Part shown: positions 45,930-54,846 of the stretch, one piece after another | How positions within the stretch are numbered: position 1 is the stretch's first letter | Layout of the letters: each line of letters opens with the position of its first letter | Assembly (NCBI GenBank): GCA_021324045.1 | Contig: JAJPJV010000035.1 | Span: 1-64,000, forward strand | Direction: 5' to 3' | Origin: Actinomycetota bacterium | Lineage (GTDB): Bacteria > Actinomycetota > Acidimicrobiia > Acidimicrobiales > RAAP-2 | Length of the DNA: 64,000 bases | Position numbers and translations under genes: made by a program | Notes under the pieces: model-generated | Told to the model about the DNA's origin: nothing | Databases searched by the model: none | What the model saw: only the letters and a program-made list of their open reading frames with translations

Positions 45930-47126
45930 ATGACCGTGACCGAGAGCGTGGCCAGCCGGGTAGAGCACCTCGGCTTCCGCCTGTTCGACGCCGATAACCA
46001 CTACTACGAGCCGGAGGACGCCTTCCTCCGGTATATGGACCCCCGAATCGCGCACAGGGCGCCACGGTGGGTCCAAATGGTCGACGGTGGTGCCCGCCGG
46101 CTGGTCTTCGGCGATCGGATGAACCGCTTCCTCGGCGCCGACCACACGTTCCGCATGGTCGGGCGCCCCGGGGTGCTCTCGCAGGGCAAGGCGGGGGTGG
46201 TTCGACAGCGACGCGAGGACCTCGAGCCGGCACGTGAAGAGTACCGGCACCGTGATGCTCGGCTCCCCGTCATGGATCGTCAGGGCCTGGAGGCGACGCT
46301 GTTGTTCCCGACGCTCGCGGTGAGCGTCGAGACGCTCCTCGCAGATGACGTGGAGGCGACCTATGCCAACCTGCACGCCTTCAACCGGTGGCTCGACGAG
46401 GACTGGGGATTCAACTTCCAAAATCGCATTTACGGCGTTCCACTGCTCTCCCTGATCGACCCCTTCCTGGCGGTCGAAGAGCTGGAGTTCGTCACCTCTC
46501 GGGGTGCCCCGACTGTGCACTTGCGGCCAGGACCCGTCGCGGGCCGCTCTCCTGCCGACCGTATCTACGATCACTTCTGGTCAGCCGTGGCCGAGACCAA
46601 CACCGTCGTGGTATTCCACGCGAGCGACGACTCCTATCGCCACGAGATGGCCAAGGTGTGGGGATGGGGCAATGTCAACATCCCTGCCCGGAACATCCCG
46701 CCGCTCCAGCGGGTCATCGCAGGCCTCGACCGAGCGATCCACGACACCATCGCGTCTTTGCTCTACGGCAAGCTCTTCGAACGGTTTCCGACGTTGCGCA
46801 TGGCAACCATCGAGCTCGGATGCGCCTGGGTACCGGTGCTGCTCGAGAACCTCGAGCGCTTCGGCCAAGGCGATCTGGCCGAACACCCGATCGACACCTT
46901 CAAACGCCACTTCTGGGTCGCACCATTCGAAGGCGAGGATATTCCTGCGCTCGCTGAGCTCATCGGGGTGGATCACATCCTCTTCGGTTCCGATTATCCG
47001 CACACCGATGGCCTGGCCGAACCGGCCCAGTACGCGGATGCATTGAGCGCATTCGACGAGATGGCGACCCGCAAGATCATGCACGACAACGCCGCGGCGC
47101 TCTTCAAGGGTGACTCCCGGGAATAG
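45930..47126 (+). CDS. Amidohydrolase family 2 (ACMSD-like) protein
   Basis: A 398-residue relative of the enzyme at 42244-43419. LFDADNHYYEPEDAF forms the first metal site, VVFHASDDSYRHE the His, and ILFGSDYPHTDG the catalytic Asp. ATG 45930 follows AAGGGAGG. The upstream 197 bases are AT-rich at the end (TAATGTTAATTGTTTG) and probably carry the promoter. Two distant members in one island suggest two separate C-C cleaving or hydrolytic steps. Confidence 0.85.
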   Translation: MTVTESVASRVEHLGFRLFDADNHYYEPEDAFLRYMDPRIAHRAPRWVQMVDGGARRLVFGDRMNRFLGADHTFRMVGRPGVLSQGKAGVVRQRREDLEPAREEYRHRDARLPVMDRQGLEATLLFPTLAVSVETLLADDVEATYANLHAFNRWLDEDWGFNFQNRIYGVPLLSLIDPFLAVEELEFVTSRGAPTVHLRPGPVAGRSPADRIYDHFWSAVAETNTVVVFHASDDSYRHEMAKVWGWGNVNIPARNIPPLQRVIAGLDRAIHDTIASLLYGKLFERFPTLRMATIELGCAWVPVLLENLERFGQGDLAEHPIDTFKRHFWVAPFEGEDIPALAELIGVDHILFGSDYPHTDGLAEPAQYADALSAFDEMATRKIMHDNAAALFKGDSRE

Positions 47127-47239
47127 GCCGCACCCCCGCTGCTCGAGTTGCGCACCAACGAGGATGGGTGCTTGTGGGCGAGGGACCAAGTGACCCTCAC
47201 CCCCGGTGCGTCATCGCCTGCCCGCCAAGGTGAGGCTCC

Positions 47240-47797
47240 TCAGAGCAGCTTCGAAGGATCTTCGAAGTCGAGTTCGACGCCCAAGCTATTGAGCGTGAGG
47301 GCGACGGCGTAATAGTGGCCCACAACCAAGGGAAGTTCGACCAAAAGGGTTTCGTCGTAGCGTTGCGCGAGCACCTGCCAGGTGGAGTCGCCAATCCGAT
47401 GGTCATCGAGCATCTCGTCGACCGAGCGAATCAGCGCAGCGTCAAACGGGGACCAACCTGGGGCATCCGGCCCTTCCTGTACCCGCGCCACCTCTGCTGG
47501 GCTCATGCCGATGCTCTTGATCGAAATCGTGACATGCTGGCCCCACTCGTAGTACGAGCCACAGCGGTGGGCCGTACGCAGGATGAGCAACTCCCGATCG
47601 CGCGCCGGGAGGCGGCCGTACAGCATGGCGGTGCCATAGGAGACCCACGGAGCGAAGAGCTTCCGATTCCGGACGAGGGTGGTGAAGATGTTCAGTCCCG
47701 AGAAGGTACCTGCGCCAGCAAGCAGCTCTTCGGTCACTTGGTCCCGTTCTTCAGGAGGGATCGGATCGATCCGTGGCCTTGACGATCTGGGGGACAC
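47240..47797 (-). CDS. Carboxymuconolactone decarboxylase (CMD)-like protein
   Basis: A CMD/AhpD-like helical protein of about 185 residues (ELLILRTAHRCGSYYEWGQH). It lacks the CxxC pair of peroxidase-active AhpD, with only one Cys at that site, so a redox role is unlikely. The exact start is unclear (GTG 47797 or 47800; the frame is open to 47902). It resembles the gene at 50198-50731, and the two flank the paired acyl-CoA dehydrogenase genes. It is divergent from the first of those. Confidence 0.78.
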   Translation of the reverse strand: MSPRSSRPRIDPIPPEERDQVTEELLAGAGTFSGLNIFTTLVRNRKLFAPWVSYGTAMLYGRLPARDRELLILRTAHRCGSYYEWGQHVTISIKSIGMSPAEVARVQEGPDAPGWSPFDAALIRSVDEMLDDHRIGDSTWQVLAQRYDETLLVELPLVVGHYYAVALTLNSLGVELDFEDPSKLL

Positions 47798-47959
47798 CAC
47801 ATTGGCATCATACAGAGCTATAGCTGAGACCCTCTTGCACGAAGCGAGCGCGTTACGCTGGCTGATTGGTGCGCTGCTCTTGGCTGTCGGCCACCACTGC
47901 AATCGCAGGACAGTTTGCGCTTGCTTTTCCTCCGAAGAACCAGTCCGTTAACCACCGAC

Positions 47960-49108
47960 ATGTTCGTTGGCGATACAGGCATCGTGCAGCTCGATCGCTT
48001 CCGCGATGCGCTCTGCGCGTGGCTCGAAGAGAACACCGGGCGCCTCGAACCCCTCATCCCAGGGATCACACTGGCAGAGGAAGTCCGACGTTCGCGCCAT
48101 AACCAGCAGCAACTCTACGAGGCAGGTTGGTCGCGTTATGGCTGGGACGAACTGGTAGGCGGACTTGGAGGGTCCCCGCTGATGCGCGCGGTCGTGGCCG
48201 AAGAGGCCATGATCCGAGACCTTCTCCACGGCAGCAGTTTCGCGATCACCGAGGTCGTGCTCCCATCACTCGTCACCGCCGCTCCCCATCTAGCACGCCA
48301 ATACGGCCCAGGACTCCTGCGCGGCGTCGAAGGATGGTGCCAAGGGTTCTCCGAACCAGACGCGGGGAGCGACCTCGCTTCCCTCCGGTGCCGGGCCATT
48401 GATCGTGGCGATCACTGGGTGGTGACGGGACAGAAGATCTGGACCAGCTACGCGCAATTCGCCCAGAGGATCCTTCTGCTCACGCGAACCGGAACGCCCG
48501 AAAGCCGCCACCGAGGCATCACCGCGATGCTCGTGGACCTGGACACCCCGGGGATCTCCGTTCGGCCATTGCAAGCGATGAGCGACCGGCCGGAGTTTTC
48601 TGAGATCTTCTTCGACGGTGTCGCCGTACCGAAGGAACGCCTCGTTGGGGAGCTCGACGGCGGATGGGGTGTGGCAATGAACATGTTGCGTTCCGAGCGC
48701 GGTGGCATCTTCTGGATGCTCTCGGCCAGCTTGCTGTCACGGCTCGCCTCGCTCGTCCGGGAAGCTCCCCCAGGACCGGCAGACGACGAATTGATCGGCC
48801 ATTGCTTCCTGTCGATTGCGGCGTTGCGAACGCGCAGTTGGTCTACCCAGCATCGCATCGCAGAGGATTCGATGACGACGCCGGAGACCTCGATCGACAA
48901 GATCCTGATGTCGACGGCCGAGCAGGAGTTGTTCGATGTCGCCCTTCGTCTCCTCGGCGGCCGCATCGAGTTCTCCTCGGACCCTGACGCCGATCGCTGG
49001 CGATCCGGTTACTTCTACTCCCGCGCGGCGTCCATCTACGGTGGGACTGCCGAGATCCAACGGACAATCGTCGCCGACCAGCTGTTGGGGCTCCCGAGGT
49101 CTCGATGA
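47960..49108 (+). CDS. Acyl-CoA dehydrogenase, subunit 1 of a two-gene pair
   Basis: 382 residues with FSEPDAGSDLASLRC (CoA/FAD region), KIWTSYAQFAQRILLLTRTG, and the C-terminal YGGTAEIQRTIVADQLLGLP. The usual RxQFGxPIxxxQ motif of the C-terminal helical domain is absent, but the neighbour has it. Such complementary, adjacent subunits form alpha2-beta2 dehydrogenases in mycobacterial sterol side-chain degradation (ChsE-type). ATG 47960. Its stop overlaps the start of the next gene by 4 bases, so the two are translationally coupled. Confidence 0.88.
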   Translation: MFVGDTGIVQLDRFRDALCAWLEENTGRLEPLIPGITLAEEVRRSRHNQQQLYEAGWSRYGWDELVGGLGGSPLMRAVVAEEAMIRDLLHGSSFAITEVVLPSLVTAAPHLARQYGPGLLRGVEGWCQGFSEPDAGSDLASLRCRAIDRGDHWVVTGQKIWTSYAQFAQRILLLTRTGTPESRHRGITAMLVDLDTPGISVRPLQAMSDRPEFSEIFFDGVAVPKERLVGELDGGWGVAMNMLRSERGGIFWMLSASLLSRLASLVREAPPGPADDELIGHCFLSIAALRTRSWSTQHRIAEDSMTTPETSIDKILMSTAEQELFDVALRLLGGRIEFSSDPDADRWRSGYFYSRAASIYGGTAEIQRTIVADQLLGLPRSR

Positions 49109-50121
49109 GTGCACCAGGGCTCTATGCCGACGTGCACCGCAGCTTCGCCGCGGCGCTCGCTCACGACGACCCGGCCACTGCTCGGCGCAATCTTCTCGAC
49201 GCGGGATGGCTCGATGCCCTCGAGGCCGACGAAGCGATGGCGGTGGCGATCGTCTTCCGGGTGCAAGGGGCGAGACCGTGTCATGCGGGGGTGCTGGACG
49301 ATGTCATGATCAAGCGCCTGGCGCCGTCCTGGCCTGTCTTCGACCAAGAAGTGGCCGTCACCTACCCGATTGCTGGGCGTGGGAGGTCGCCATCCGGGGA
49401 AACTCACGCGGTCTTCGCTGCTCGCCGGGATGTCTCGCGGATCCTGTACGTCTCCGATACCGCTGGGGAGGCGATCGAGCTCCTCGAACTCACCGCTCCC
49501 CTCGAAGGCCGGAGCGGTCTCGGTGTCGAGGCCGATGGGCAGCTCCTGATGCTCACGGGGTACCCAAGGGGAACCGTAGTCGCTCGGCTCACCGCTGAGC
49601 ACAGGAACGCGTGGGACGAAGCCCTCGCTGCCGGACGTGTCGCCCTCGCTCATCAACTTGTGAGCTCAGCGTCCGTGATGCTCCACCTCGCGGTCGAGCA
49701 CGCCAGGAACCGCGAGCAATTCGGCGAGCCGATCGGTGCCTTCCAGGCGGTCAAGCATCGGCTCGCTGATGCCATGGTCGCGATCTCGGCAGCCAACGCC
49801 GCGGCGGTCGCTGCCGCGACGACGATGAGCCAGACGGCTGCAGCGGTCGCCAAGGCCCTTGCTGGGAGGGCAGCAGACAGGGCAGCAACGCACTGCCTGC
49901 AAGTGCTGGGCGGCATCGGATTCACCGCCGAGCACCGCTTTCACCGCTACTTTCGTCACCACCTGGTCCTCGATCGGCTCTTGGGCGATCACCACGAGAT
50001 CGCACGGGAGCTCGGTGGCCAGCTCCGTTCGGGTGCGCTCGACGCTGAGCGGGTCGTCACGCTTGCGGATCCTTTCCAGCTCGAGCTCTTCGAGACACTG
50101 ACGCGCCACGACACGCCATGA
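49105..50121 (+). CDS. Acyl-CoA dehydrogenase, subunit 2 of a two-gene pair
   Basis: 338 residues, shorter than a complete enzyme (about 380). The N-terminal half is degenerate, without the EPxAGSD motif. The C-terminal half keeps HARNREQFGEPIGAFQAVKH (FAD-contacting Arg and Gln) and LQVLGGIGFTAEHRFHRYFR. It lacks the catalytic Glu region seen in subunit 1. Together the two polypeptides supply one full set of motifs, the pattern of heterotetrameric sterol-type dehydrogenases. ATG overlaps the upstream stop. Confidence 0.85.
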   Translation: MSAPGLYADVHRSFAAALAHDDPATARRNLLDAGWLDALEADEAMAVAIVFRVQGARPCHAGVLDDVMIKRLAPSWPVFDQEVAVTYPIAGRGRSPSGETHAVFAARRDVSRILYVSDTAGEAIELLELTAPLEGRSGLGVEADGQLLMLTGYPRGTVVARLTAEHRNAWDEALAAGRVALAHQLVSSASVMLHLAVEHARNREQFGEPIGAFQAVKHRLADAMVAISAANAAAVAAATTMSQTAAAVAKALAGRAADRAATHCLQVLGGIGFTAEHRFHRYFRHHLVLDRLLGDHHEIARELGGQLRSGALDAERVVTLADPFQLELFETLTRHDTP

Positions 50122-50197
50122 CGCTGCCTGACGCCCTCGCTCTCTGGCGGCATCCGACGTCGCTGGTCGATGGTCCAAATCGTCCTAGGATTCCCAC

Positions 50198-50731
50198 GTG
50201 AGCGCCGTGGGCCCCAAGGTGCCTCGGGTCGCCCCAGTGGAGGCCAGCGAGGTCGATGCCGAGACCAAAGAACTGCTCGACGCGCTTGGCGACCCCGGGA
50301 GATCGAACCTCGTCCGGACGCTTGCCCGCCACCCTCGGATCTTCAAGCGCTGGGTCCGATACCACGAGGCGCTCACCCATGGCACGCTTGGCGATCGTCA
50401 CCGAGAGCTGCTCATCCTTCGGGCTGCCTACCGAGCAGGCTGCGACCAGGAGTGGACCCAACACCAGCAGGTTGCCTCCCGAATTGGGCTTCGCCCAGAG
50501 GAGGTCTCTCGCACCCGCGAGGCCCTGGATCCGAGCACATGGTCCCCCGTTGAAGCGGCGCTCCTGCGAGCCGTCGACGAGCTCGTGGATCACGCCTCGA
50601 TCAGCGATGCCACCTGGCAACAGCTCGCCGCCCACTACGAGGAAGCTCAGCTCATCGAAATCCCAATGGTGGTCGGCTTCTTCTTCTCGATGGGGGTTGG
50701 CATCAACACCTGGGGGACCCAGGAACCATAA
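50198..50731 (+). CDS. Carboxymuconolactone decarboxylase (CMD)-like protein
   Basis: 177 residues, similar in layout to the gene at 47240 (LVRTLARHPRIFKRWVRYHE, ELLILRAAYRAGCDQEWTQH, LRPEEVSRTREALDPSTWSP). Only one Cys is present where AhpD has CxxC. GTG start. It follows the paired acyl-CoA dehydrogenase genes by 76 bases. A lactone- or acyl-group-processing role is only a guess. Confidence 0.8.
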   Translation: MSAVGPKVPRVAPVEASEVDAETKELLDALGDPGRSNLVRTLARHPRIFKRWVRYHEALTHGTLGDRHRELLILRAAYRAGCDQEWTQHQQVASRIGLRPEEVSRTREALDPSTWSPVEAALLRAVDELVDHASISDATWQQLAAHYEEAQLIEIPMVVGFFFSMGVGINTWGTQEP

Positions 50732-50759
50732 GCATCGAAGCCCGAGGATCGGGGACGAT

Positions 50760-51239
50760 TCAGAGGTTCTCCACCTCGCAGCGCCGCGACACGATCCGCC
50801 ACCGGCCGGTCTGATCCCGCACGAGCGTATCGACGTATCGGCCAAATGCGAGGACGGTCGCCGGTCCAGTCGCGGGTGCCGCGTCCACCCGCATGAAGTA
50901 GCTCGTCGCGGTCGCACGGTCACCGTTGCACGTGACGGTCGGGTTGATGGTGACGTGCTTGTGGTACGCATCCGGCGCGTGGGTGTGGCTGTCGAAATAC
51001 GCTCCGAGTTCTTGATAGCCGCAAGAGCGGAAACTGCCTTCCGGACTGAGGCGCATCTCGACGACGTAATCGGCGTCCGGAGTGAAGCAGTCGAGGAACA
51101 GGGAGCGGTTGCCATAGTCGAGTGCGGTTCCGTACGCGTACAGCGTCGCAATCACCGCTTGCTCGTCCTCCAAGCGGGCCACCCGGTCCGCAAGGCGGGC
51201 CACCCGGTCCGAGAGATTGTTCGAAGATGCGTCAGACAT
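50760..51239 (-). CDS. SnoaL-like NTF2-fold protein with N-terminal heptad repeats
   Basis: 159 residues. The body is SnoaL_4-like (AVIATLYAYGTALDYGNRSL, FTPDADYVVEMRLSPEG, RDQTGRWRIVSRRCEVENL). Before it, residues about 10-27 repeat VARLADR/VARLEDE in heptads, a short coiled coil. The DNA for this is an in-frame 21-bp tandem duplication. ATG 51239 follows GGGAGGGATCTG. Such proteins dehydrate, cyclise or hydrate small substrates; the function is unknown here. Confidence 0.82.
   Translation of the reverse strand: MSDASSNNLSDRVARLADRVARLEDEQAVIATLYAYGTALDYGNRSLFLDCFTPDADYVVEMRLSPEGSFRSCGYQELGAYFDSHTHAPDAYHKHVTINPTVTCNGDRATATSYFMRVDAAPATGPATVLAFGRYVDTLVRDQTGRWRIVSRRCEVENL
51171..51213. repeat. 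21-bp in-frame tandem duplication (one coiled-coil heptad)
   Basis: A near-identical unit containing GCGGGCCACCCGGTCCG is repeated twice with a 21-bp period in the N-terminal coding region of the SnoaL-like gene. It adds exactly one seven-residue heptad (VARLADR). Confidence 0.7.
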
Positions 51240-51347
51240 CAGATCCCTCCCACTTCGCTTGGGTCGCTCCTGGCGACCGGTGCCGCAGATCGGTTCTGTT
51301 GGTTGGTCGAGATATCACCACCTCACGGCTACGAAAGGATGCCTGGA

Positions 51348-52103
51348 TCAACCGACGAGTGTTGCTGACGCCTGACTCATGAGCTCGACTGCCTGGCGAG
51401 GAGGCAAGGCACCAAGCGGCGACGGATCTGGGGGGAATGTGGGTCCTTCGCCCAAGTTGTCGAGCATCTCCAAAGCGACGTCGTCAGGATGGGCCATCCC
51501 CTCGAAGTCGCGACCGTTGAGTATTCGCCGGAACGCGGGCGTGTCGGTGGGACCGAGGACCGTGGCCAACACGTCGACGCCGGAGGGGGAAAGTTCGGCC
51601 CACAATGCCTCGGCAAGCACCCGATCGAAGGCCTTCGTGGCGCCATAGACGGCGATGTGCGCGGAGCCTGCCCAACCCGCGCCAGAAGTCACCAAGACGA
51701 TGCCGCCGTGACCCCGCGCCACCATAGGGCCTGCGAAGTGGTGGACGGTGCCGAGCACCGTCAGGCAGTTCCTGGTGGCCATGCTCCGCCACACCTCGAC
51801 GGGCTTGTCGAGGAAGCGAGACATGTAGGGGTCCGCACCAGCGTTGTAGATCAGCAGCCCCACCTCGAGGTCGTTCGTCGCTTCAACAAGCGCGTCGGTC
51901 GCGGCGGGCTCACTGAGGTCGAGGACCACGGTCTTGGTCTGGGTCGGAATCGTGGCTGCAACTTCCTCGAGTGCAGCTTCACGCCGGGCGATCAAGACGA
52001 CGTTGATGCCCCGCGCGCCAAGCAGCCGCGCGACAGATGCTCCTACCCCTTCTGAGGCACCAGCGACGACCGCCCAGGGCCCGTAGCGTTGGGCGAAGTC
52101 CAT
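51348..52103 (-). CDS. Short-chain dehydrogenase/reductase (SDR)
   Basis: A 251-residue Rossmann-fold oxidoreductase. The cofactor loop is VVAGASEGVGASVARLLG, followed by NAG in LLIYNAGAD, catalytic Ser in VTSGAGWAGS and YGATK. RR after the second strand (LIARREAALEE) favours NADP(H). ATG 52103 starts the fold; 14 upstream residues in frame are unlikely to be used. It may act on a hydroxy- or keto-acyl-CoA or alcohol of the pathway. Confidence 0.88.
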   Translation of the reverse strand: MDFAQRYGPWAVVAGASEGVGASVARLLGARGINVVLIARREAALEEVAATIPTQTKTVVLDLSEPAATDALVEATNDLEVGLLIYNAGADPYMSRFLDKPVEVWRSMATRNCLTVLGTVHHFAGPMVARGHGGIVLVTSGAGWAGSAHIAVYGATKAFDRVLAEALWAELSPSGVDVLATVLGPTDTPAFRRILNGRDFEGMAHPDDVALEMLDNLGEGPTFPPDPSPLGALPPRQAVELMSQASATLVG

Positions 52104-52145
52104 GCTGCCCCGATCAATTCCTTCGGACTCGCCTCGCTCACCCAT

Positions 52146-52552
52146 CCAGCCCCTCCGCTGCCTCGCGCGTATGCCTGACGCCTACGCCTGTTTGGAATTC
52201 GATGTCAACGTGCCACAGGGTATGACCTTCGCCTCGCGAAGGCGAAATCCTCGCCTTCAATGGGTCTCCGCACGCCCCGAGGTCCTTGAACACGGTGCTC
52301 CTGGGGCTGGCCAAGGTTGCGCCATGTCGGACTCGTCGTGCGAATGCACTCCGCCTGGGGTTCTTTTGCTCCAGCGTCGGGGCACGAATCGTCGCGTCTG
52401 GTCGACGCGAACATACACAACGCGACCAATCTTCTTGCCATCCTGGAATCCCTGGGTCGCTCCATCGCTGTCACCATGGTCATCCAGGCCGACCTGGATC
52501 GACAGAAGCGTTTGGTCGTCGGGCCCCGGGCATTTTCTCCCCCGCGCTTCGT
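52146..52552. other. Gene-free stretch between the SDR and the dienoyl-CoA-reductase-like gene
   Basis: About 400 bases. Several frames are open, but none matches a family I know or has a good ribosome-binding site. The plus-strand frame ending at 52556 (ATNLLAILESLGRSIAVTMV) looks slightly protein-like and could be a remnant. Confidence 0.35.
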
Positions 52553-54643
52553 CTAGGTCCCAGCGAGCACTTCGGCAGGCCTCGGCATGAACTCGGAGGG
52601 GTTCTTTTCGAAGAAGACCTCGCTCACTGACCTCGGGGCGCCAGGCTCGCCGATGTAGCGCGCGAACTTGTGCCCCTCGAAGGCCGCGGTGCGCCACGGT
52701 CGGGCAGCGAGCGCGTCACCGACGGTGAAGAGCTGCGCGACCTTTCCCATGAGCTCACGCGACAAGTGGTCGACCGGTACGCGACTCGTCGACAGCACCA
52801 CCGCGTCAACCCCAGAGATCACCCGCTCTTCGTTGGTGAACACGTCGTAGGCGACCACGTCGTGATCACCGATGCGGCGCAGGTAGGTCGTGGGTGAGAT
52901 CACGACCCCCGCCGATCGAAGGCGCTGGACGACGAAGCCCACCTCCTGGGTGTCCATGAGGCTCGACGCGACCGGTGCGAATCCTGGAGTCAGGTATTCG
53001 ACCTGTGCTCCCGCAGTCCCGAGCACCTCGGCGACCCCGACGCTCGTGTTCAACCCTTCGCCATCTAACAACACGACACGCCCTGATGGTCGAGCACCGC
53101 CGAGCAGCACGTCCTCAGGTCGGTAGACGAAATCACGGTCGTAGCCGGGAATGTCGTCGTCCAGGAAGCCGCTACGGCCGCCTCTACTGTAAAGCGAACC
53201 AGTCGCCACGATGACCGCGTCGGGTTGCTCCGCCAAGACCTGGTCAGCAGTGGCCTCCATCCCGAGGCGAACGGACACCCCGAGGCGATCGATCTCGCGA
53301 GCCCACCATTCGATGGCGCGGAAGAAGACCTCCCTCCCGGGAAGGCCAGCCCACAGGGCGAGCGCGCCCCCCAGCCGCTCGCGGGCTTCGATGAGGGTCA
53401 CCTGGTGCCCGCGCAACGCGCTCACGCGGGCTGCTTCCAGGCCGGCAGGACCCGATCCGATCACGATGACCTTCGATCGGTGAGGGGCAGGAGTGAAGGT
53501 GTCGACACCCCACAGTCGCTCCCGGTAACTGGCTGGGTTGATGGCGCAACCGCCGCCACCATGGACGACAGCCTCGAGACAAGCGTTGCAGGCAATGCAG
53601 GTTCGGCTACGCTCCTCGTTGCCGTTGAACGCGTTCTTCACGAGCTCGGGCTCTGCGATCAGCGCTCGAGCTGCTCCGACTGCATCGCAGACCCCTGCCG
53701 CGATCGCCGCCTCACCGTCAGCAATGCTCGTCAAGCGCCCAAGAACGCTCAACACGGGAACGTCACCTGTCGCGCTCCGCACTGCCTCGACGTAGGGGCG
53801 GTAGACGTGTGGCTCAACGTAGATCGGCGGCATGCCCAGATGGAGCTGATTGGGCTCGATCGCGACATCCAGGTCCACGAAGTCGACCAGCCCCGAGCCG
53901 CAGATCGTGGCGAGGATCTCTCGAGCCCCGGTGGTGTCGTACCCGCCGGGGAGCAGCTCGTCGCAGTTGAGCCGTATGCCCACCGCCAACGCGTCACCGG
54001 CTCCTTCCCGGGTCGCCTCCAAGCACTCGACGAGGAAGCGAATGCGGTTCTTCAGCTCGCCTCCGTACTCATCCGTCCGGCGATTGAAGTAGGGGGACAG
54101 GAAGTGCTCGATGAGACCCCCGTGGCCGGCGTGCAACATGACCCCGTCGTATCCCGCAGCCGCGAGATTCGCCGCCGAACGGCGGTGCGCATCAACCATC
54201 CTCCTGATCTCGTCTTTGTCCATCTCGCGCGTCGAGTGGGAACTGCCCCCGTACTGGTACTGGACGACTGAGGCACCGAACGCCGGTGCCGGCGGGCTCA
54301 GCGGCTGCCAGACCCCGGTCATCCCCCACCAGTACCAGACTTCACCGAAGACCTTGGCCCCAGCCTCGTGCACCTTGTCCGCCATCACGCGGAACGCCGG
54401 AACGTTATCCTCGAAGTACGGCGACGACTGGAACGCCGAGCCACGGTCGGTCACCGTGAGGCTGTTGACGACCAGGCCGCAGCCCCCACCTTTGACTCGT
54501 TCGACGCTGTAGTAGGGAAAGTCGAAGGAGGGCCTGGTCCCGATCGTGAGCCCGACCCCGTGGGGTGCGAAGTAAAAGCGGTTCGGGAGCTCAACCGGCC
54601 CGAGTTTGATCGGACTGAAGACGTGGGGGTACTTCGGGTGCAT
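52553..54643 (-). CDS. NADH:flavin oxidoreductase / 2,4-dienoyl-CoA reductase-like enzyme (FMN, Fe-S, FAD)
   Basis: A 696-residue three-module enzyme. The N-terminal old-yellow-enzyme barrel has FAPHGVGLTIGTRPSF, the active-site HAGHGGLIEHFLSPYFNRRT and DEYGGELKNRIRF. An iron-sulfur cluster has four Cys (CIACNACLEAV and CAINP). A C-terminal FAD/NAD(P) module begins KVIVIGSGPAGLEAARV. This is the architecture of 2,4-dienoyl-CoA reductase and of bile-acid/steroid reductases of the BaiCD type. GGAGGTGAGG precedes ATG 54643. It probably reduces a conjugated C=C bond in a CoA-bound or ring intermediate. Confidence 0.9.
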   Translation of the reverse strand: MHPKYPHVFSPIKLGPVELPNRFYFAPHGVGLTIGTRPSFDFPYYSVERVKGGGCGLVVNSLTVTDRGSAFQSSPYFEDNVPAFRVMADKVHEAGAKVFGEVWYWWGMTGVWQPLSPPAPAFGASVVQYQYGGSSHSTREMDKDEIRRMVDAHRRSAANLAAAGYDGVMLHAGHGGLIEHFLSPYFNRRTDEYGGELKNRIRFLVECLEATREGAGDALAVGIRLNCDELLPGGYDTTGAREILATICGSGLVDFVDLDVAIEPNQLHLGMPPIYVEPHVYRPYVEAVRSATGDVPVLSVLGRLTSIADGEAAIAAGVCDAVGAARALIAEPELVKNAFNGNEERSRTCIACNACLEAVVHGGGGCAINPASYRERLWGVDTFTPAPHRSKVIVIGSGPAGLEAARVSALRGHQVTLIEARERLGGALALWAGLPGREVFFRAIEWWAREIDRLGVSVRLGMEATADQVLAEQPDAVIVATGSLYSRGGRSGFLDDDIPGYDRDFVYRPEDVLLGGARPSGRVVLLDGEGLNTSVGVAEVLGTAGAQVEYLTPGFAPVASSLMDTQEVGFVVQRLRSAGVVISPTTYLRRIGDHDVVAYDVFTNEERVISGVDAVVLSTSRVPVDHLSRELMGKVAQLFTVGDALAARPWRTAAFEGHKFARYIGEPGAPRSVSEVFFEKNPSEFMPRPAEVLAGT

Positions 54644-54846
54644 CTCGACCTCACCTCCGCATCTCTCCGTCCAGCCGCACAGCCCCTTGGCGACGAACGG
54701 ACGACGCCTGCTGCGTCGTCTGCTGTCTAGCACCATCGCCCCCGAGGTTCAATTGACTGCAATCAATAAAAAGAACGCTGGGAAGTGGCTCTGCCGAGGG
54801 GAAGATCCGAGGGCACGAAGGAGGCCGGGCTTGGGCCTGCAGCGGC

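Noticed and set aside
52205-52590. Open frames in the gap before the dienoyl-CoA-reductase-like gene
   Set aside because: No recognisable domain or start signal on either strand.
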